From Streptomyces sp. JJ38 (GTDB lineage: Bacteria; Actinomycetota; Actinomycetes; Streptomycetales; Streptomycetaceae), in assembly GCF_019303475.1 (NCBI RefSeq), contig NZ_JABLSI010000020.1:18243-82242 (forward strand): a DNA stretch of 64,000 bases, read 5' to 3'. A program made the translations under genes and the position numbers. The notes beneath the pieces are model-generated. The model worked only from the letters and a program-made list of their open reading frames with translations, searched no databases and was not told the DNA's origin. Shown piece by piece: positions 42,543 through 51,207 of this stretch (positions are counted from its first letter, which is position 1; every line of letters starts with the position of its first letter).

Positions 42543-43166
42543 TCAGCCGTCGTAGCTGTCGCCGTGCAGTGCGAGGCGGGCCGTACCGGCCGTGGTGTCG
42601 GCCAGCCAGTCGCGGAAGGCGTCGACCTCGGCCGCGGGCAGGGCGATGTCGAAGGTGACGCGGGAGCCGTAGCGCACCTCGCGGATCTGCCGTCCGGTGG
42701 ATCGCAGATCGTTCTCCAGCCGGCCCGCGCGGTCGTGCCCGACGGTGAGGGTGGCGAGGCGGGAGCGGTGCCGGCTGACCGTGCCGAGCGCGTCGAGGGC
42801 AGCGCCCACGGCGCCTCCGTAGGCGCGGATGAGGCCGCCGGCGCCGAGCTTGGTGCCGCCGAACCAGCGGCTCACGACGGCGACGGTGCAGCGGACCTCC
42901 CGGCGCAGCAGCATCTGCAGCATCGGCGCCCCGGCCGTACCGCCGGGCTCCCCGTCGTCACCGGCCCGCTGCACCGCGCCGTCGGCCCCGAGGACGTAGG
43001 CCCAGCAGTGGTGCGAGGCTGTGGGGTGCTCGGCGCGGACGGCGGCGAGGAAGCCCCGGGCGTCGGCCTCGGTGGCCGCGGGGGCGAGGGCGCACAGGAA
43101 CCGCGAGCGGTTGACCTCGGTCTCGTGCACGCCGGGGGCCGCGACAGTGAGGTACTGGTCCTGCAT
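42543..43166 (-). CDS. IMPACT/YigZ family protein
   Basis: A 207-residue YigZ-type protein: N-terminal domain with SRFLCALAPAATEADARGFL and the conserved HHCWAYVLG, then DDGEPGGTAGAPMLQMLLRR and VVSRWFGGTKLGAGGLIRAY. The family is linked to translation control in eukaryotes (IMPACT); bacterial function is unsettled. ATG 43166; the start is divergent from the CoA-binding protein gene 66 bases away. Confidence 0.92.
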   Translation of the reverse strand: MQDQYLTVAAPGVHETEVNRSRFLCALAPAATEADARGFLAAVRAEHPTASHHCWAYVLGADGAVQRAGDDGEPGGTAGAPMLQMLLRREVRCTVAVVSRWFGGTKLGAGGLIRAYGGAVGAALDALGTVSRHRSRLATLTVGHDRAGRLENDLRSTGRQIREVRYGSRVTFDIALPAAEVDAFRDWLADTTAGTARLALHGDSYDG

Positions 43167-43232
43167 ACGGGCCACCCTACGTCCCCCGGGCGGAGCGGGA
43201 ATGAGCGGGCGGCGGGCGCGGTTGAAGCCGGT

Positions 43233-43649
43233 ATGACCGTGGACGCCAGCGCGCAGGACCGAGCCGTACGGCGCATGCTGACCGAGATGGGCGACACCTG
43301 GGCGGTGGCGGGGCTCTCCCACAACACCGCGCGCGCGGCGTTCGGCGTCGCCAGGGTGCTGCAGCGGTACGGCAAGCGGATCGTCCCGGTGCATCCGAAG
43401 GCCGAGACGGTCCACGGCGAGCCGGGTTACGCCTCGCTCTCGGACATCCCCTTCCCCGTCGACGTCGTGGACGTGTTCGTCAACTCCTCGCTGGCCGGCC
43501 GGATCGCGGACGAGGCCGTGGCGATCGGCGCGCGCGGCGTGTGGTTCCAGCTCGGCGTCGTCGACGAGGCGGCGTACGCGCGGACGCGGGCGGCGGGCGT
43601 GGAGATGGTGATGGACCGCTGCCCGGCCATCGAGATCCCACTCCTGTGA
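43233..43649 (+). CDS. CoA-binding protein (YccU family)
   Basis: A 138-residue Rossmann-fold protein of the CoA_binding family: WAVAGLSHNTARAAFGVARV (nucleotide loop), RIVPVHPKAETVHGEPGYAS and a conserved Cys in VMDRCPAIEIPLL at the C-terminus. Binds CoA or acyl-CoA in related proteins; role unknown. Divergent from the IMPACT gene. Confidence 0.9.
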   Translation: MTVDASAQDRAVRRMLTEMGDTWAVAGLSHNTARAAFGVARVLQRYGKRIVPVHPKAETVHGEPGYASLSDIPFPVDVVDVFVNSSLAGRIADEAVAIGARGVWFQLGVVDEAAYARTRAAGVEMVMDRCPAIEIPLL

Positions 43650-43699
43650 GCTGAGCTCACTTCCCCCGGCTCGGGCGCCGGCGCCGAGACGCCGCCTGG

Positions 43700-44272
43700 C
43701 TAGTGCGGTGCGGGGACGGAGACGGCCATGGTCATCTCCACGGGGGCCGTGCCCTCGTTCCGGAACCCGTGGGACACGTGTGACTGGAAGGTGGCGGAGG
43801 TCCCGGCGGGTACCTCGTGGTCGGTGCCGTCCACGGTGAGGGTGAGCACGCCGGAGCGGACGTGCACCAGTTCCGTCGTCCCGGTCGGGTGCGGGTCCGA
43901 GGTGCTGCCCTCGCCCGGCATGAGCACCCAGGACCACAGCTCCAGCGGCCCGGGCGCCTCGGCGCCGGCCAGGAGCGTGCTGTGGCTGCCGGCCTCCGTC
44001 GACCACAGCCGTACGGCCTGCTCGGCCGGTACCAGACGCACCTGCGGGGCCTGGTCGAAGTCGAGCAGGGTGGTGATGCTCACGCCCAGGGCGTCGCCGA
44101 CTTTCACCACCGTGCCCACGCTGGGGTTGGTCCGGGCCTGTTCGATCTGGATGAGCATGCCCCTGCTCACCCCCGAGCGGGCGGCGAGGGCGTCGAGCGT
44201 GAACCCCCGCTCGGTGCGCAGGCGCTTGAGGTTACGGGCGAGCGACTGGCTGAGGTGGTCCAGGTCGGTCAC
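43700..44272 (-). CDS. XRE-cupin transcriptional regulator
   Basis: A 190-residue regulator: lambda-repressor HTH (FTLDALAARSGVSRGMLIQI) and a C-terminal cupin sensor domain (HPTGTTELVHVRSGVLTLTV, DGTDHEVPAGTSATFQSHVS). GTG 44272 is chosen because GGAGG lies upstream. Divergent from an EamA transporter; a 28-bp inverted repeat lies between them at 44343-44370. Regulators of this architecture commonly control small-molecule efflux or catabolism, so it probably controls the transporter. Confidence 0.92.
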   Translation of the reverse strand: MTDLDHLSQSLARNLKRLRTERGFTLDALAARSGVSRGMLIQIEQARTNPSVGTVVKVGDALGVSITTLLDFDQAPQVRLVPAEQAVRLWSTEAGSHSTLLAGAEAPGPLELWSWVLMPGEGSTSDPHPTGTTELVHVRSGVLTLTVDGTDHEVPAGTSATFQSHVSHGFRNEGTAPVEMTMAVSVPAPH

Positions 44273-44342
44273 GTGCGAGCCCTCCCCGAGGGATCTGGCG
44301 GTCCAATATTTTGAATGGCAAAGTCCTGCATCGTGGACTACG

Positions 44343-44370
44343 GTGTGCTGGACTCCAACGTCCATCACAC
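44343..44370. promoter_or_regulatory. 28-bp inverted repeat, probable XRE-cupin operator
   Basis: Arms GTGTGCTGGAC (44343-44353) and GTCCATCACAC (44360-44370) match at 10 of 11 pairs around a 6-base spacer. Located 18 bases before the EamA transporter start and about 70 bases upstream of the regulator start. Confidence 0.75.
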
Positions 44371-44388
44371 TGTACTGCGAGGTGCCCC

Positions 44389-45255
44389 ATGACCGTGGCG
44401 TTCGCCCTGGCCACCAGCCTGATGTGGGGGCTGGCCGACTTCGGCGGCGGACTGCTGACCCGGCGCGTTCCCGCGCTCACGGTCGTGGTGGTCTCCCAGT
44501 CCCTGGCAGCGGTCGCGCTGGGCGCCATCGTCCTGGCCACCGGGGGCTGGCAGGAGATCGGCTCGCAGCTGTGGTTCGCGGTGGCGGCCGGAATCGTCGG
44601 CCCGATCGGCCTGCTCACCTTCTACCGGGCCCTGGCTCTCGGCCCGATGGGGGTCGTCTCGCCGCTGGCCGCCATGGGCGCGGTGGCCGTGCCCGTCGGG
44701 GTGGGCCTGGCCCTGGGCGAACGGCCGGACGCCGTGCAGGCGCTCGGGATCGTCGTCGCCGTCGGCGGTGTCGTCCTGGCCTGCGGCCCACAGACCGGCG
44801 GTGCGCCCGTGCCACGGCAGACGCTGGTGCTCACCGCGTTCGCCGCCCTCGGGATCGGCGCGGTCATGGCGCTGATCGAGCACGCGTCGGTCACCATGAC
44901 CGGCCTCTTCCTCGCCCTGTTCGTCCAGCGGCTGTGCAACGTGGCCGTCGGCGGGGCGGCACTGCTGGACCAGGTGCGCCGGGGCCGGCCGGCGCTGCCG
45001 CCGGACGGCCGGAGCGGCCTGCGCGCCTCGCTGCCCGCGCTGGCTCTGGTGGGCCTGGCCGACGTAGCCGCCAACGGCACCTACATGGTCGCGGCACAGC
45101 AAGGGCCGGTCACCATCGCGGCCGTGCTGGCCTCGCTCTACCCGGTGATCACCGCACTCGCCGCGCGCGGCTGGCTGAGCGAACGACTCCGGCCGATCCA
45201 GAGCGCCGGGGTGGGGCTCGCCGTCATGGGCACGGTCCTGCTCGCGGCGGGCTGA
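44389..45255 (+). CDS. EamA/DMT family transporter
   Basis: A 288-residue drug/metabolite transporter with ten predicted helices in two EamA repeats (FALATSLMWGLADFGGGLLT ... and the second half starting VLTAFAALGIGAVMALIEHA). Substrate unknown; such proteins export amino acids, metabolites or drugs. GCGAGGTG precedes the ATG. Likely controlled by the divergent XRE-cupin protein through the inverted repeat just upstream. Confidence 0.92.
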   Translation: MTVAFALATSLMWGLADFGGGLLTRRVPALTVVVVSQSLAAVALGAIVLATGGWQEIGSQLWFAVAAGIVGPIGLLTFYRALALGPMGVVSPLAAMGAVAVPVGVGLALGERPDAVQALGIVVAVGGVVLACGPQTGGAPVPRQTLVLTAFAALGIGAVMALIEHASVTMTGLFLALFVQRLCNVAVGGAALLDQVRRGRPALPPDGRSGLRASLPALALVGLADVAANGTYMVAAQQGPVTIAAVLASLYPVITALAARGWLSERLRPIQSAGVGLAVMGTVLLAAG

Positions 45256-45315
45256 CCCGGCGTCAGGACACCCCCGGCCCCGGCGGACCCGGTTCACCTC
45301 CCGCGCGGGCCCGGC

Positions 45316-46107
45316 TCACTCCTGCGGCGGCCCCGGCTGCTCCGGCAGCGCGTCCGGCCCGGCCCGCTCCGCCAGCGCGAGCAGCTGCGCCGAGGTGACG
45401 CCCTCCGGAACCGGTGTCGGGGCCGGGGTGCGCAGCGGCGGCTGCCAGCCCGCCTCGGCGTCCCAGCGCCTGACGATCCTGGCCGGGGCACCGGCCACGA
45501 CCGCATGGTCGGGCACCTCCCCGCGGACGACGGACCCGGCCGCCACCACGACGTTGCGCCCCAGCCGGGCGCCGGGCAGGACGACGGCACCGTGCCCGAG
45601 CCAGCTCCCGGCGCCGATCTCCACGGGGGCCGACCGGGGCCACTGCCTGCCGACCGGCTCATGCGGATCGTCGTAGGAGTGGTTGGTGGAGGTGACGTAG
45701 CAGTAGGGGCCGAAGAACACGTCGTCCCCGATCGTGACCGGGCTGTGCGCGATGACGTGGCTGCCCCTGCCCAGCACCACACCGGACCCCAGCCGCAGCA
45801 CCGCCTCCGGGCCGAGGTCGAGATCGGGCATCATCCCGGCGGTCAGGGTCACCTCGGCGCCCACGATGCAGTGGTCGCCCAGTTCGATCCACGGTGCGCC
45901 GAAGATCGTGCCCTGCGGAAAGGCGAGCCGGGTGCCGGAGCCGATCCGCCGGAAGGCGTGCGGCCCCGGGCGGTCGGCGGTGACAGCCCCCGCCTGCTGC
46001 GCCCACCGCCAGGCGCGGTGCACGAGCCGGGAGGCCATCCGGGAGGCCCGCCGGGCCACGGCCCGGGAGGCGGCCCGGCCCGGCGGTACGGGGACGGCCT
46101 CGCCCAC
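45316..46107 (-). CDS. acyltransferase, left-handed beta-helix (hexapeptide) fold
   Basis: A 263-residue member of the LbH acetyl/acyltransferase superfamily: repeated hexapeptides (IELGDHCIVGAEVTLTAG; VTIGDDVFFGPYCYVTSTNH; VEIGAGSWLGHGAVVLPGAR) with the catalytic His in NHSYDD. A basic helical N-terminus (RAASRAVARRASRMASRLVH) could attach it to membranes (inference). One base after the gamma carbonic anhydrase gene, so co-transcribed with it. Substrate unknown. Confidence 0.88.
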   Translation of the reverse strand: MGEAVPVPPGRAASRAVARRASRMASRLVHRAWRWAQQAGAVTADRPGPHAFRRIGSGTRLAFPQGTIFGAPWIELGDHCIVGAEVTLTAGMMPDLDLGPEAVLRLGSGVVLGRGSHVIAHSPVTIGDDVFFGPYCYVTSTNHSYDDPHEPVGRQWPRSAPVEIGAGSWLGHGAVVLPGARLGRNVVVAAGSVVRGEVPDHAVVAGAPARIVRRWDAEAGWQPPLRTPAPTPVPEGVTSAQLLALAERAGPDALPEQPGPPQE

Positions 46108-46108
46108 G

Positions 46109-46642
46109 TCAGTCCGCTCCCCGGACGGCGGCGCGGTGCTGCGTGGCCAGGTCGCGGTAGGCGGCGGCGTTGAGCCGGATGTGCTCCCGCTCCTCCTCGG
46201 TGAGCTCCCGCCGGACCTTGGCGGGGACGCCCGCCACCAGCGAGCCCGGAGGCACTCGCATGCCCTGGGGGACGAGGGCCTGCGCGGCGACGAGCGATCC
46301 GACCCCGATCACCGCGCCGTTGAGGACGGTGGCGCCCATGCCGACCAGGACGTCGTCCTCGACGGTGCAGCCGTGCAGGACGGCGTTGTGTCCCACCGAG
46401 ACGCGCGCGCCGACGGAGACGTCGAAGCCCGGGTCCACGTGGACGGTGCAGTTGTCCTGCACGTTGCTCTCCGGGCCCAGCACGATCGTTCCCATGTCCC
46501 CGCGCAGCACGGCGCCGTACCAGACGCTCGCGCCGGCGGCGACGCTCACGTCACCCACGACCACGGACGTGGGTGCCGCGTAGGCCTCGGGGTCGACCTG
46601 CGGCTCCCTGCCGCCCACGCCCGCGATCAACGCCTCTGCCAT
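46109..46642 (-). CDS. gamma carbonic anhydrase-like protein
   Basis: A 177-residue trimeric beta-helix protein of the gamma-CA/YrdA group: ASVWYGAVLRGDMGTIVLG, SNVQDNCTVHVDPGFDVSVG, HNAVLHGCTVEDDVLVGMGA with the three metal-binding His (H in VH, H in GH, H in LHG). ATG 46642 has GAGGAG upstream; TTG 46648 is in frame. Activity as carbonic anhydrase is not assured, as many YrdA-like proteins are inactive. First of a two-gene unit with the acyltransferase. Confidence 0.92.
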   Translation of the reverse strand: MAEALIAGVGGREPQVDPEAYAAPTSVVVGDVSVAAGASVWYGAVLRGDMGTIVLGPESNVQDNCTVHVDPGFDVSVGARVSVGHNAVLHGCTVEDDVLVGMGATVLNGAVIGVGSLVAAQALVPQGMRVPPGSLVAGVPAKVRRELTEEEREHIRLNAAAYRDLATQHRAAVRGAD

Positions 46643-46726
46643 CGCCAACTCCTCGTTCGACTGTGCGGTCCCTGCCGTGCCCGGGGTGCACCGTATGCGA
46701 CGCCGGGGACACGGGCGCGCAGCGGC

Positions 46727-47179
46727 TCAGTCGTTCGGTCGCAGCGTCCAGACGATCCGCATGTCGCCGGTGACGGCGCCGTCCTCGCGGGTGATGTCGA
46801 CCAGCACCGGGAACTCGGGGCGCTGCCCGGCGTCCAGCTCGGCCACCACGTCGGCGACCGGACGCCCGAGGCGGGCGGTGGCGGTCAGGGGGCCCTTGGC
46901 CAGCTTCTTGTAGGTGGTCTCGCAGCGGACGGGCAGCGGCACGGCCCTGGAGAGCTGGTCCATGAAGGCCGCCATGACGATGGCGCCACTGGCGGACTCG
47001 GCCAGGGTGAACATCGCGCCAGCGTGCGGGCCGCCGACGTGGTTGTGGTACTCGCTCTGGTCCGGCAGCCGGACGACCACGCGCTCCGCGGTGGCCTCGG
47101 TGAACTCCAGGTTCAGGGTACGGACCATCGGCACGGAGGCCGCCATCAGCTCGCCGATCGACGGCAGGTTCTCAGACAT
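46727..47179 (-). CDS. PaaI/DUF4442-type hotdog thioesterase
   Basis: A 150-residue hotdog-fold protein: SEYHNHVGGPHAGAMFTLAE has the HN...HAG pattern of the PaaI/YbgC-like thioesterases, followed by a second half with VRCETTYKKLAKGPLTATAR. Hydrolysis of an acyl-CoA is likely, substrate unknown. Upstream of the two beta-helix genes on the same strand, 84 bases away; may be the first gene of their unit. Confidence 0.87.
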   Translation of the reverse strand: MSENLPSIGELMAASVPMVRTLNLEFTEATAERVVVRLPDQSEYHNHVGGPHAGAMFTLAESASGAIVMAAFMDQLSRAVPLPVRCETTYKKLAKGPLTATARLGRPVADVVAELDAGQRPEFPVLVDITREDGAVTGDMRIVWTLRPND

Positions 47180-47318
47180 GGACCGAACATTACCAGCGAG
47201 TAGCTTGATGTGGGGCGAGTCGATTCCCGTTCTTCCTCCGCTCCGCGCACATCCCGGCCACGTACCAAAGCGGGGGCGGCCATGGAGACGTCGGGGCGCC
47301 ACTCGTAGAGTTCACGTC

Positions 47319-48365
47319 ATGTGGCCAGGACAGCAGCAGCCCGGGGGCGGCCAGAATCCGCAGGAACCCAATCCGTACCAGCAGCCGGGCTATCAGCAAC
47401 CGAATCCGTACCAGCAGCCCGGACAGCCGGGGCAGCCGGGATCGCAGCCCAATCCCTACCAGCAGCCTGCGGGACAGGGCCAGTGGCCGACTCCGGCGCC
47501 TCCCGGCGTGCCGCAGCCGCCCGGAGGCGGCAAGAGTTCCAGGCGCAACACGGTCCTCGCGATCGCGGTCTCGCTCGCCGTCGTCGCCGGAGCGGTCGTG
47601 ACCGGGGCGATCCTCCTCACCGGCGACGAGGACGAGGGCAAGCCCTCGTCGAAGGACGGCGACAAGCCCGCCGCCAGCTCCTCCCCCTCCTCCACGGAAC
47701 CGGACCCCTCCGAGGACGACGGCGGCGGGATCCGTGACCCGGACAACCCGCGGGGCAGCGGCGAGTCGGACGACCCCGAGCCGGTGGTCCCCGGCTGGCA
47801 GGTCGTCATCAACCCCAAGCACCACAGTGCGTTCGACGTCCCCGAGGACTGGGAACTGGGCACCAAGACGACGATCATCGGCTGGGGCGAGAAGGAGGAC
47901 CCCGACGCGATGTTCCCCATCCCCCAGGTGGCGATGAGCGCTCCGGCCTACTTCAAGGAGGCCTGGTGCGAGGACTCCGACGGGGGCACGTACTCACGGA
48001 CCGTCGTCGGAACCAAGGGCGCGCAGGGTGCGAAGAACACCAGCGAGGCGGCGCTGAACGCGGCGCAGAGCTTCGTCTACTACCGGCACGGCGAGGAGAA
48101 GGACAAGGTCGAGTGGACCGAGTCCAAGCCGTTCAAGAGCGACCACGGCATCGAGGGCCACATCGCCGTCGCCACGTCGAAGGGCGCCGAGAAGGACAAC
48201 AAGTGCGAGGCGGACGGCAAGGCCGTCGCCGTCTCGTGGCTGGACTCCTCGCGTGAGCTGCGGCTGTGGGTCCTCATCACGGACACCGGGGTGGAGGACG
48301 AGCTGTCCCAGGCGATGATCGACAAGATCGCCAAGTCGCTGCGCCCCTACGGCGAGGACGAGTGA
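47319..48365 (+). CDS. membrane-anchored protein with Pro/Gln-rich cytoplasmic N-terminus, unknown
   Basis: A 348-residue protein of a type frequent in Streptomyces: a low-complexity N-terminus with NPYQQPG repeats (residues 1-70), a single membrane helix (TVLAIAVSLAVVAGAVVTGA), an acidic Ser/Pro linker and an extracytoplasmic domain (PGWQVVINPKHHSAFDVPED ... LRLWVLITDTG) with two cysteines. I do not recognise the domain by name. ATG 47319. Function unknown. Confidence 0.85.
   Translation: MWPGQQQPGGGQNPQEPNPYQQPGYQQPNPYQQPGQPGQPGSQPNPYQQPAGQGQWPTPAPPGVPQPPGGGKSSRRNTVLAIAVSLAVVAGAVVTGAILLTGDEDEGKPSSKDGDKPAASSSPSSTEPDPSEDDGGGIRDPDNPRGSGESDDPEPVVPGWQVVINPKHHSAFDVPEDWELGTKTTIIGWGEKEDPDAMFPIPQVAMSAPAYFKEAWCEDSDGGTYSRTVVGTKGAQGAKNTSEAALNAAQSFVYYRHGEEKDKVEWTESKPFKSDHGIEGHIAVATSKGAEKDNKCEADGKAVAVSWLDSSRELRLWVLITDTGVEDELSQAMIDKIAKSLRPYGEDE
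47370..47470 (+). repeat. NPYQQP-encoding short repeats
   Basis: Three near-copies of a segment encoding NPYQQP(G/A), starting near 47370, 47403 and 47451, in the cytoplasmic low-complexity part of the membrane protein. Part of the coding sequence, prone to copy-number change. Confidence 0.7.
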
Positions 48366-48429
48366 GCCGACGGCGCCGGGGACAGGACCCGGTCGTCGCG
48401 GCCTCGTCGAAGGCCGTGCCCCGGCCGGG

Positions 48430-49272
48430 TCAGCCGACGCTGAAGGAGCCCGGCGGGGGCTGCGGCGAGGGCACGGCGTCCTCGTCCTGAACGACCGTGG
48501 CCCCCGCGGCGAGCCGGCGCAGCCTGGACCCGTCCTCGACGCGGGCCGGGAAGGGGTCCGCCGCGCAGGCGCGGGCCAGTTCCGCCACCGGAAGCGGGGC
48601 CCCGGAGGCGACGAGGACCACGTTGCCGAATCTGCGGCCGTGCAGGACGCCCGGCTCGATCAGGACACAGAGGTGGGGGAAGACGGCGGCGCAGGTGGCC
48701 AGTTGGCCACCGAGGAACGGGAAGGGCGCGCCGTCGGCGAGGTTGGCGGCGTACACACCCCCAGGCCGCAGGGCCCGGGCGGCTGCTTCGGCGCACTGGC
48801 GCGTCGTCAGATGCGCGGGCACGCGGGAGCCGCCGAAGACGTCGGCCACGATCAGGTCGTGGGAGGCGGGTTCGGCGGACTCCAGCGCCGCACGGGCGTC
48901 CTCCGCCTCCACCCGCGTCTCGTCGCCGTCGGGCAGCGGAAGGTTCTCCAGGACGAGGCGGAGCAGGGCCGCGTCCGCCTCCACCACCCGCTGCCGCGAA
49001 CCGGGCCGGGTCGCGGCGGTGTAGCGGGGCAGGGTGAACCCGCCGCCGCCGAGGTGCAGCACGTCCAGCGGACCGGCGGGCGCGACGGCGTCGATGACGT
49101 GCGCGAGGCGGCGGGTGTACTCGAACTCCAGGTGAGTGGGATCGTCGAGGTCCACATACGACTGCGGGGCGCCGTCGACGGTCAGCAGCCAGGCGCGGCC
49201 GCGGTCGACGTCGGGCAGCAGCCGCGCCGTCCCGTGGTCGACGGTCCGGGTCAGCGGGAGCGCTTCGTTCAC
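48430..49272 (-). CDS. spermidine synthase-like methyltransferase-fold protein
   Basis: A 280-residue soluble protein with the spermidine synthase / SAM-dependent fold: LDVLHLGGGGFTLPRYTAAT, VVEADAALLRLVLENLPLPD, HDLIVADVFGGSRVPAHLTT. It lacks the membrane domain of the protein at 4581-6146 and has no clear Asp of the aminopropyltransferase active site (VADVFGGSR replaces the usual D-x-x-D-P loop), so catalytic function is uncertain. Divergent from the TVP38 protein gene. Confidence 0.82.
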   Translation of the reverse strand: MNEALPLTRTVDHGTARLLPDVDRGRAWLLTVDGAPQSYVDLDDPTHLEFEYTRRLAHVIDAVAPAGPLDVLHLGGGGFTLPRYTAATRPGSRQRVVEADAALLRLVLENLPLPDGDETRVEAEDARAALESAEPASHDLIVADVFGGSRVPAHLTTRQCAEAAARALRPGGVYAANLADGAPFPFLGGQLATCAAVFPHLCVLIEPGVLHGRRFGNVVLVASGAPLPVAELARACAADPFPARVEDGSRLRRLAAGATVVQDEDAVPSPQPPPGSFSVG

Positions 49273-49386
49273 CGTTCCATTGTGGGTGTCGGGCGGGCGC
49301 GCGGAAGCGGTACCCCCGAGCCGCCGTTACCGCACGCGTCACCCGGGAGCCGTCGGGGCTTCACCTTCGTCGGTTACCCTCCCCCG

Positions 49387-50160
49387 GTGCTTGCGCCCAC
49401 TCGTCCGAACGTCCCGCACGCCCTCGGCGTACCGCTCGAAGGGCCGGCCGGAACGGACGTCGGCCGGCCCCTCCGCGCGCCGTGGCTGCGGCTGGGCGCG
49501 CTGGTGGTGGTGCTGGTCGCGGGCGCGGCCGCCGTCGCCGTCTTCGAACCCCAGCGCCTCCTGGGCCCGCAGTGGCTGGGAACGCTTCCCACCGTTGTCG
49601 CCGTGAGCGTGTTCGTGCTGGGCTACGGACTCGGTTCGGCGGCCTTCGTACCGCGCCCGGTGCTGTCCCTGGCCGCCGGACTGCTGTTCGGGGCCGGGAC
49701 GGGGACGGCCGCGGCACTGGCCGGTTCGGTCCTGGGCGCCGCGGTGGCCTTCGGCCTGGGCCGGCTGCTCGGCCGGGACGCCCTGCGCCCGATGCTGCGC
49801 GGCCGTGTCCTGCACGCGGGCGACCGGCTGCTGGAGCGGCACGGCTTCCGCTCCATGCTGGTCCTGCGGCTACTGCCCGGGGTTCCGTTCGCGCTGACGA
49901 ACTATGCGGCGTCGGTGTCCCGGGTGCGCTGGCCCGCCGTCCTCGCGGGGACCGCCGTGGGCTCGGTTCCGAGCACGGCCGCCTACGCGCTGGCCGGCGG
50001 CCGGGCCACGGACCCGGCGTCGCCCGGGTTCCTGGCCGCCTCCGGCTTCCTGGTGCTCACCGGGGCGGCCGGCGTCCTGCTCGCCCGGCACCGGCGGGAG
50101 CGCTTCCGGCGGGAACGGCCCCGGCAGCGGAGCCGCGAACCGGCGGGTGCCGCGGACTGA
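49387..50160 (+). CDS. TVP38/TMEM64 (VTT) family membrane protein
   Basis: A 257-residue DedA-like membrane protein: RPVLSLAAGLLFGAGTGTAA, the Gly-rich VTT core AVAFGLGRLLGRDALRPMLR, LLERHGFRSMLVLRLLPGVP and FALTNYAASVSRVRW. About five helices. May act as a lipid scramblase or transporter like other VTT proteins (inference). GTG 49387 has no clear ribosome site, so the start is less certain. Confidence 0.88.
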   Translation: MLAPTRPNVPHALGVPLEGPAGTDVGRPLRAPWLRLGALVVVLVAGAAAVAVFEPQRLLGPQWLGTLPTVVAVSVFVLGYGLGSAAFVPRPVLSLAAGLLFGAGTGTAAALAGSVLGAAVAFGLGRLLGRDALRPMLRGRVLHAGDRLLERHGFRSMLVLRLLPGVPFALTNYAASVSRVRWPAVLAGTAVGSVPSTAAYALAGGRATDPASPGFLAASGFLVLTGAAGVLLARHRRERFRRERPRQRSREPAGAAD

Positions 50161-50240
50161 GATCCGGCTCCCCGTAGCATCAGACCGGCGCACCACCCTT
50201 TTCCACCCATCCACGATCACAAGGACGAGCGCATCCCGAC

Positions 50241-51137
50241 ATGACCTGGTTCGAATCATTCATCCTCGGGATCGTCCAGGGGCTGACGGAGTTCCTGCCC
50301 ATCTCCTCCAGCGCCCACCTGCGCCTGACCGCCGTGGCGGCGGGCTGGGAGGACCCGGGCGCGGCCTTCACCGCGGTGGCGCAGATCGGCACCGAGGTGG
50401 CCGTGCTGGTCTACTTCCGGCAGGACATCGTCCGCATCCTGCGGGCCTGGTCACGCTCGCTGGTGGACAAGTCCGCCCGCCGCGACCTGGACGCGCGCAT
50501 AGGCTGGCTCGTCATCGTCGGCAGCATCCCGATCGGCGTCCTCGGCCTGACGCTCAAGGACTACATCGAGGGCCCCTTCCGCAACCTCCAGCTCATCGCC
50601 TTCAGCCTGATCACGCTCGGCATCGTGCTCGGCATCGCCGACCGCATGGCCCAGCGCGCCGCCGAACGGGCCGAACGCGGCACCGGCCGGCACCGGGCCA
50701 CACGGCCGGTCAAGGGGCTGGAGGACCTCACGGTGCGGGACGGCATCCTCTACGGCTGCTGCCAGGCGCTCGCGCTGATTCCCGGCATGTCCCGGTCCGG
50801 TTCGACGATCACCGGCGGGCTGTTCCTCGGGTACAACCGCGCCGCCGCCGCGCGCTACTCGTTCCTGCTGGCCATCCCCGCCGTCCTCGCCTCCGGCCTG
50901 CTGGAGCTGACGGAGATCGGTGAGCACGGCGGCCACGTCTCCTGGGGTCCGACGATCCTGGCCACGATCGTCAGCGGCCTGGTGGGCTACGCGGTGATCG
51001 CGTGGTTCATGAGGTTCATCTCCACCCGTAGCTTCCTCCCCTTCGTGCTGTACCGGGTGGCGCTCGGCTCGATCCTGCTGGTGCTGATCTGGATGGGCGT
51101 CCTCGACCCGTACGCGGGGGGAGACACGTCGGGCTGA
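50241..51137 (+). CDS. uppP: undecaprenyl-diphosphatase UppP (BacA)
   Basis: A 298-residue integral membrane phosphatase regenerating undecaprenyl phosphate for cell-wall synthesis and giving bacitracin tolerance. Both motifs are present: QGLTEFLPISSSAHLRLTA and IPGMSRSGSTITGGLFLGYN. Transcribed alone, between the VTT and lnt genes. Confidence 0.96.
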   Translation: MTWFESFILGIVQGLTEFLPISSSAHLRLTAVAAGWEDPGAAFTAVAQIGTEVAVLVYFRQDIVRILRAWSRSLVDKSARRDLDARIGWLVIVGSIPIGVLGLTLKDYIEGPFRNLQLIAFSLITLGIVLGIADRMAQRAAERAERGTGRHRATRPVKGLEDLTVRDGILYGCCQALALIPGMSRSGSTITGGLFLGYNRAAAARYSFLLAIPAVLASGLLELTEIGEHGGHVSWGPTILATIVSGLVGYAVIAWFMRFISTRSFLPFVLYRVALGSILLVLIWMGVLDPYAGGDTSG

Positions 51138-51207
51138 ACGACCCGGGCCGGAGGCCGACCGGAGGCACACTGAAGGCAGTCCCGGCCACCGGCGAAGGAG
51201 GCGCGCC

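Noticed and set aside
47370..47470. CRISPR-like short repeats
   Set aside because: Repeats are in frame and encode NPYQQPG; no regular spacers and no cas genes anywhere in the window.
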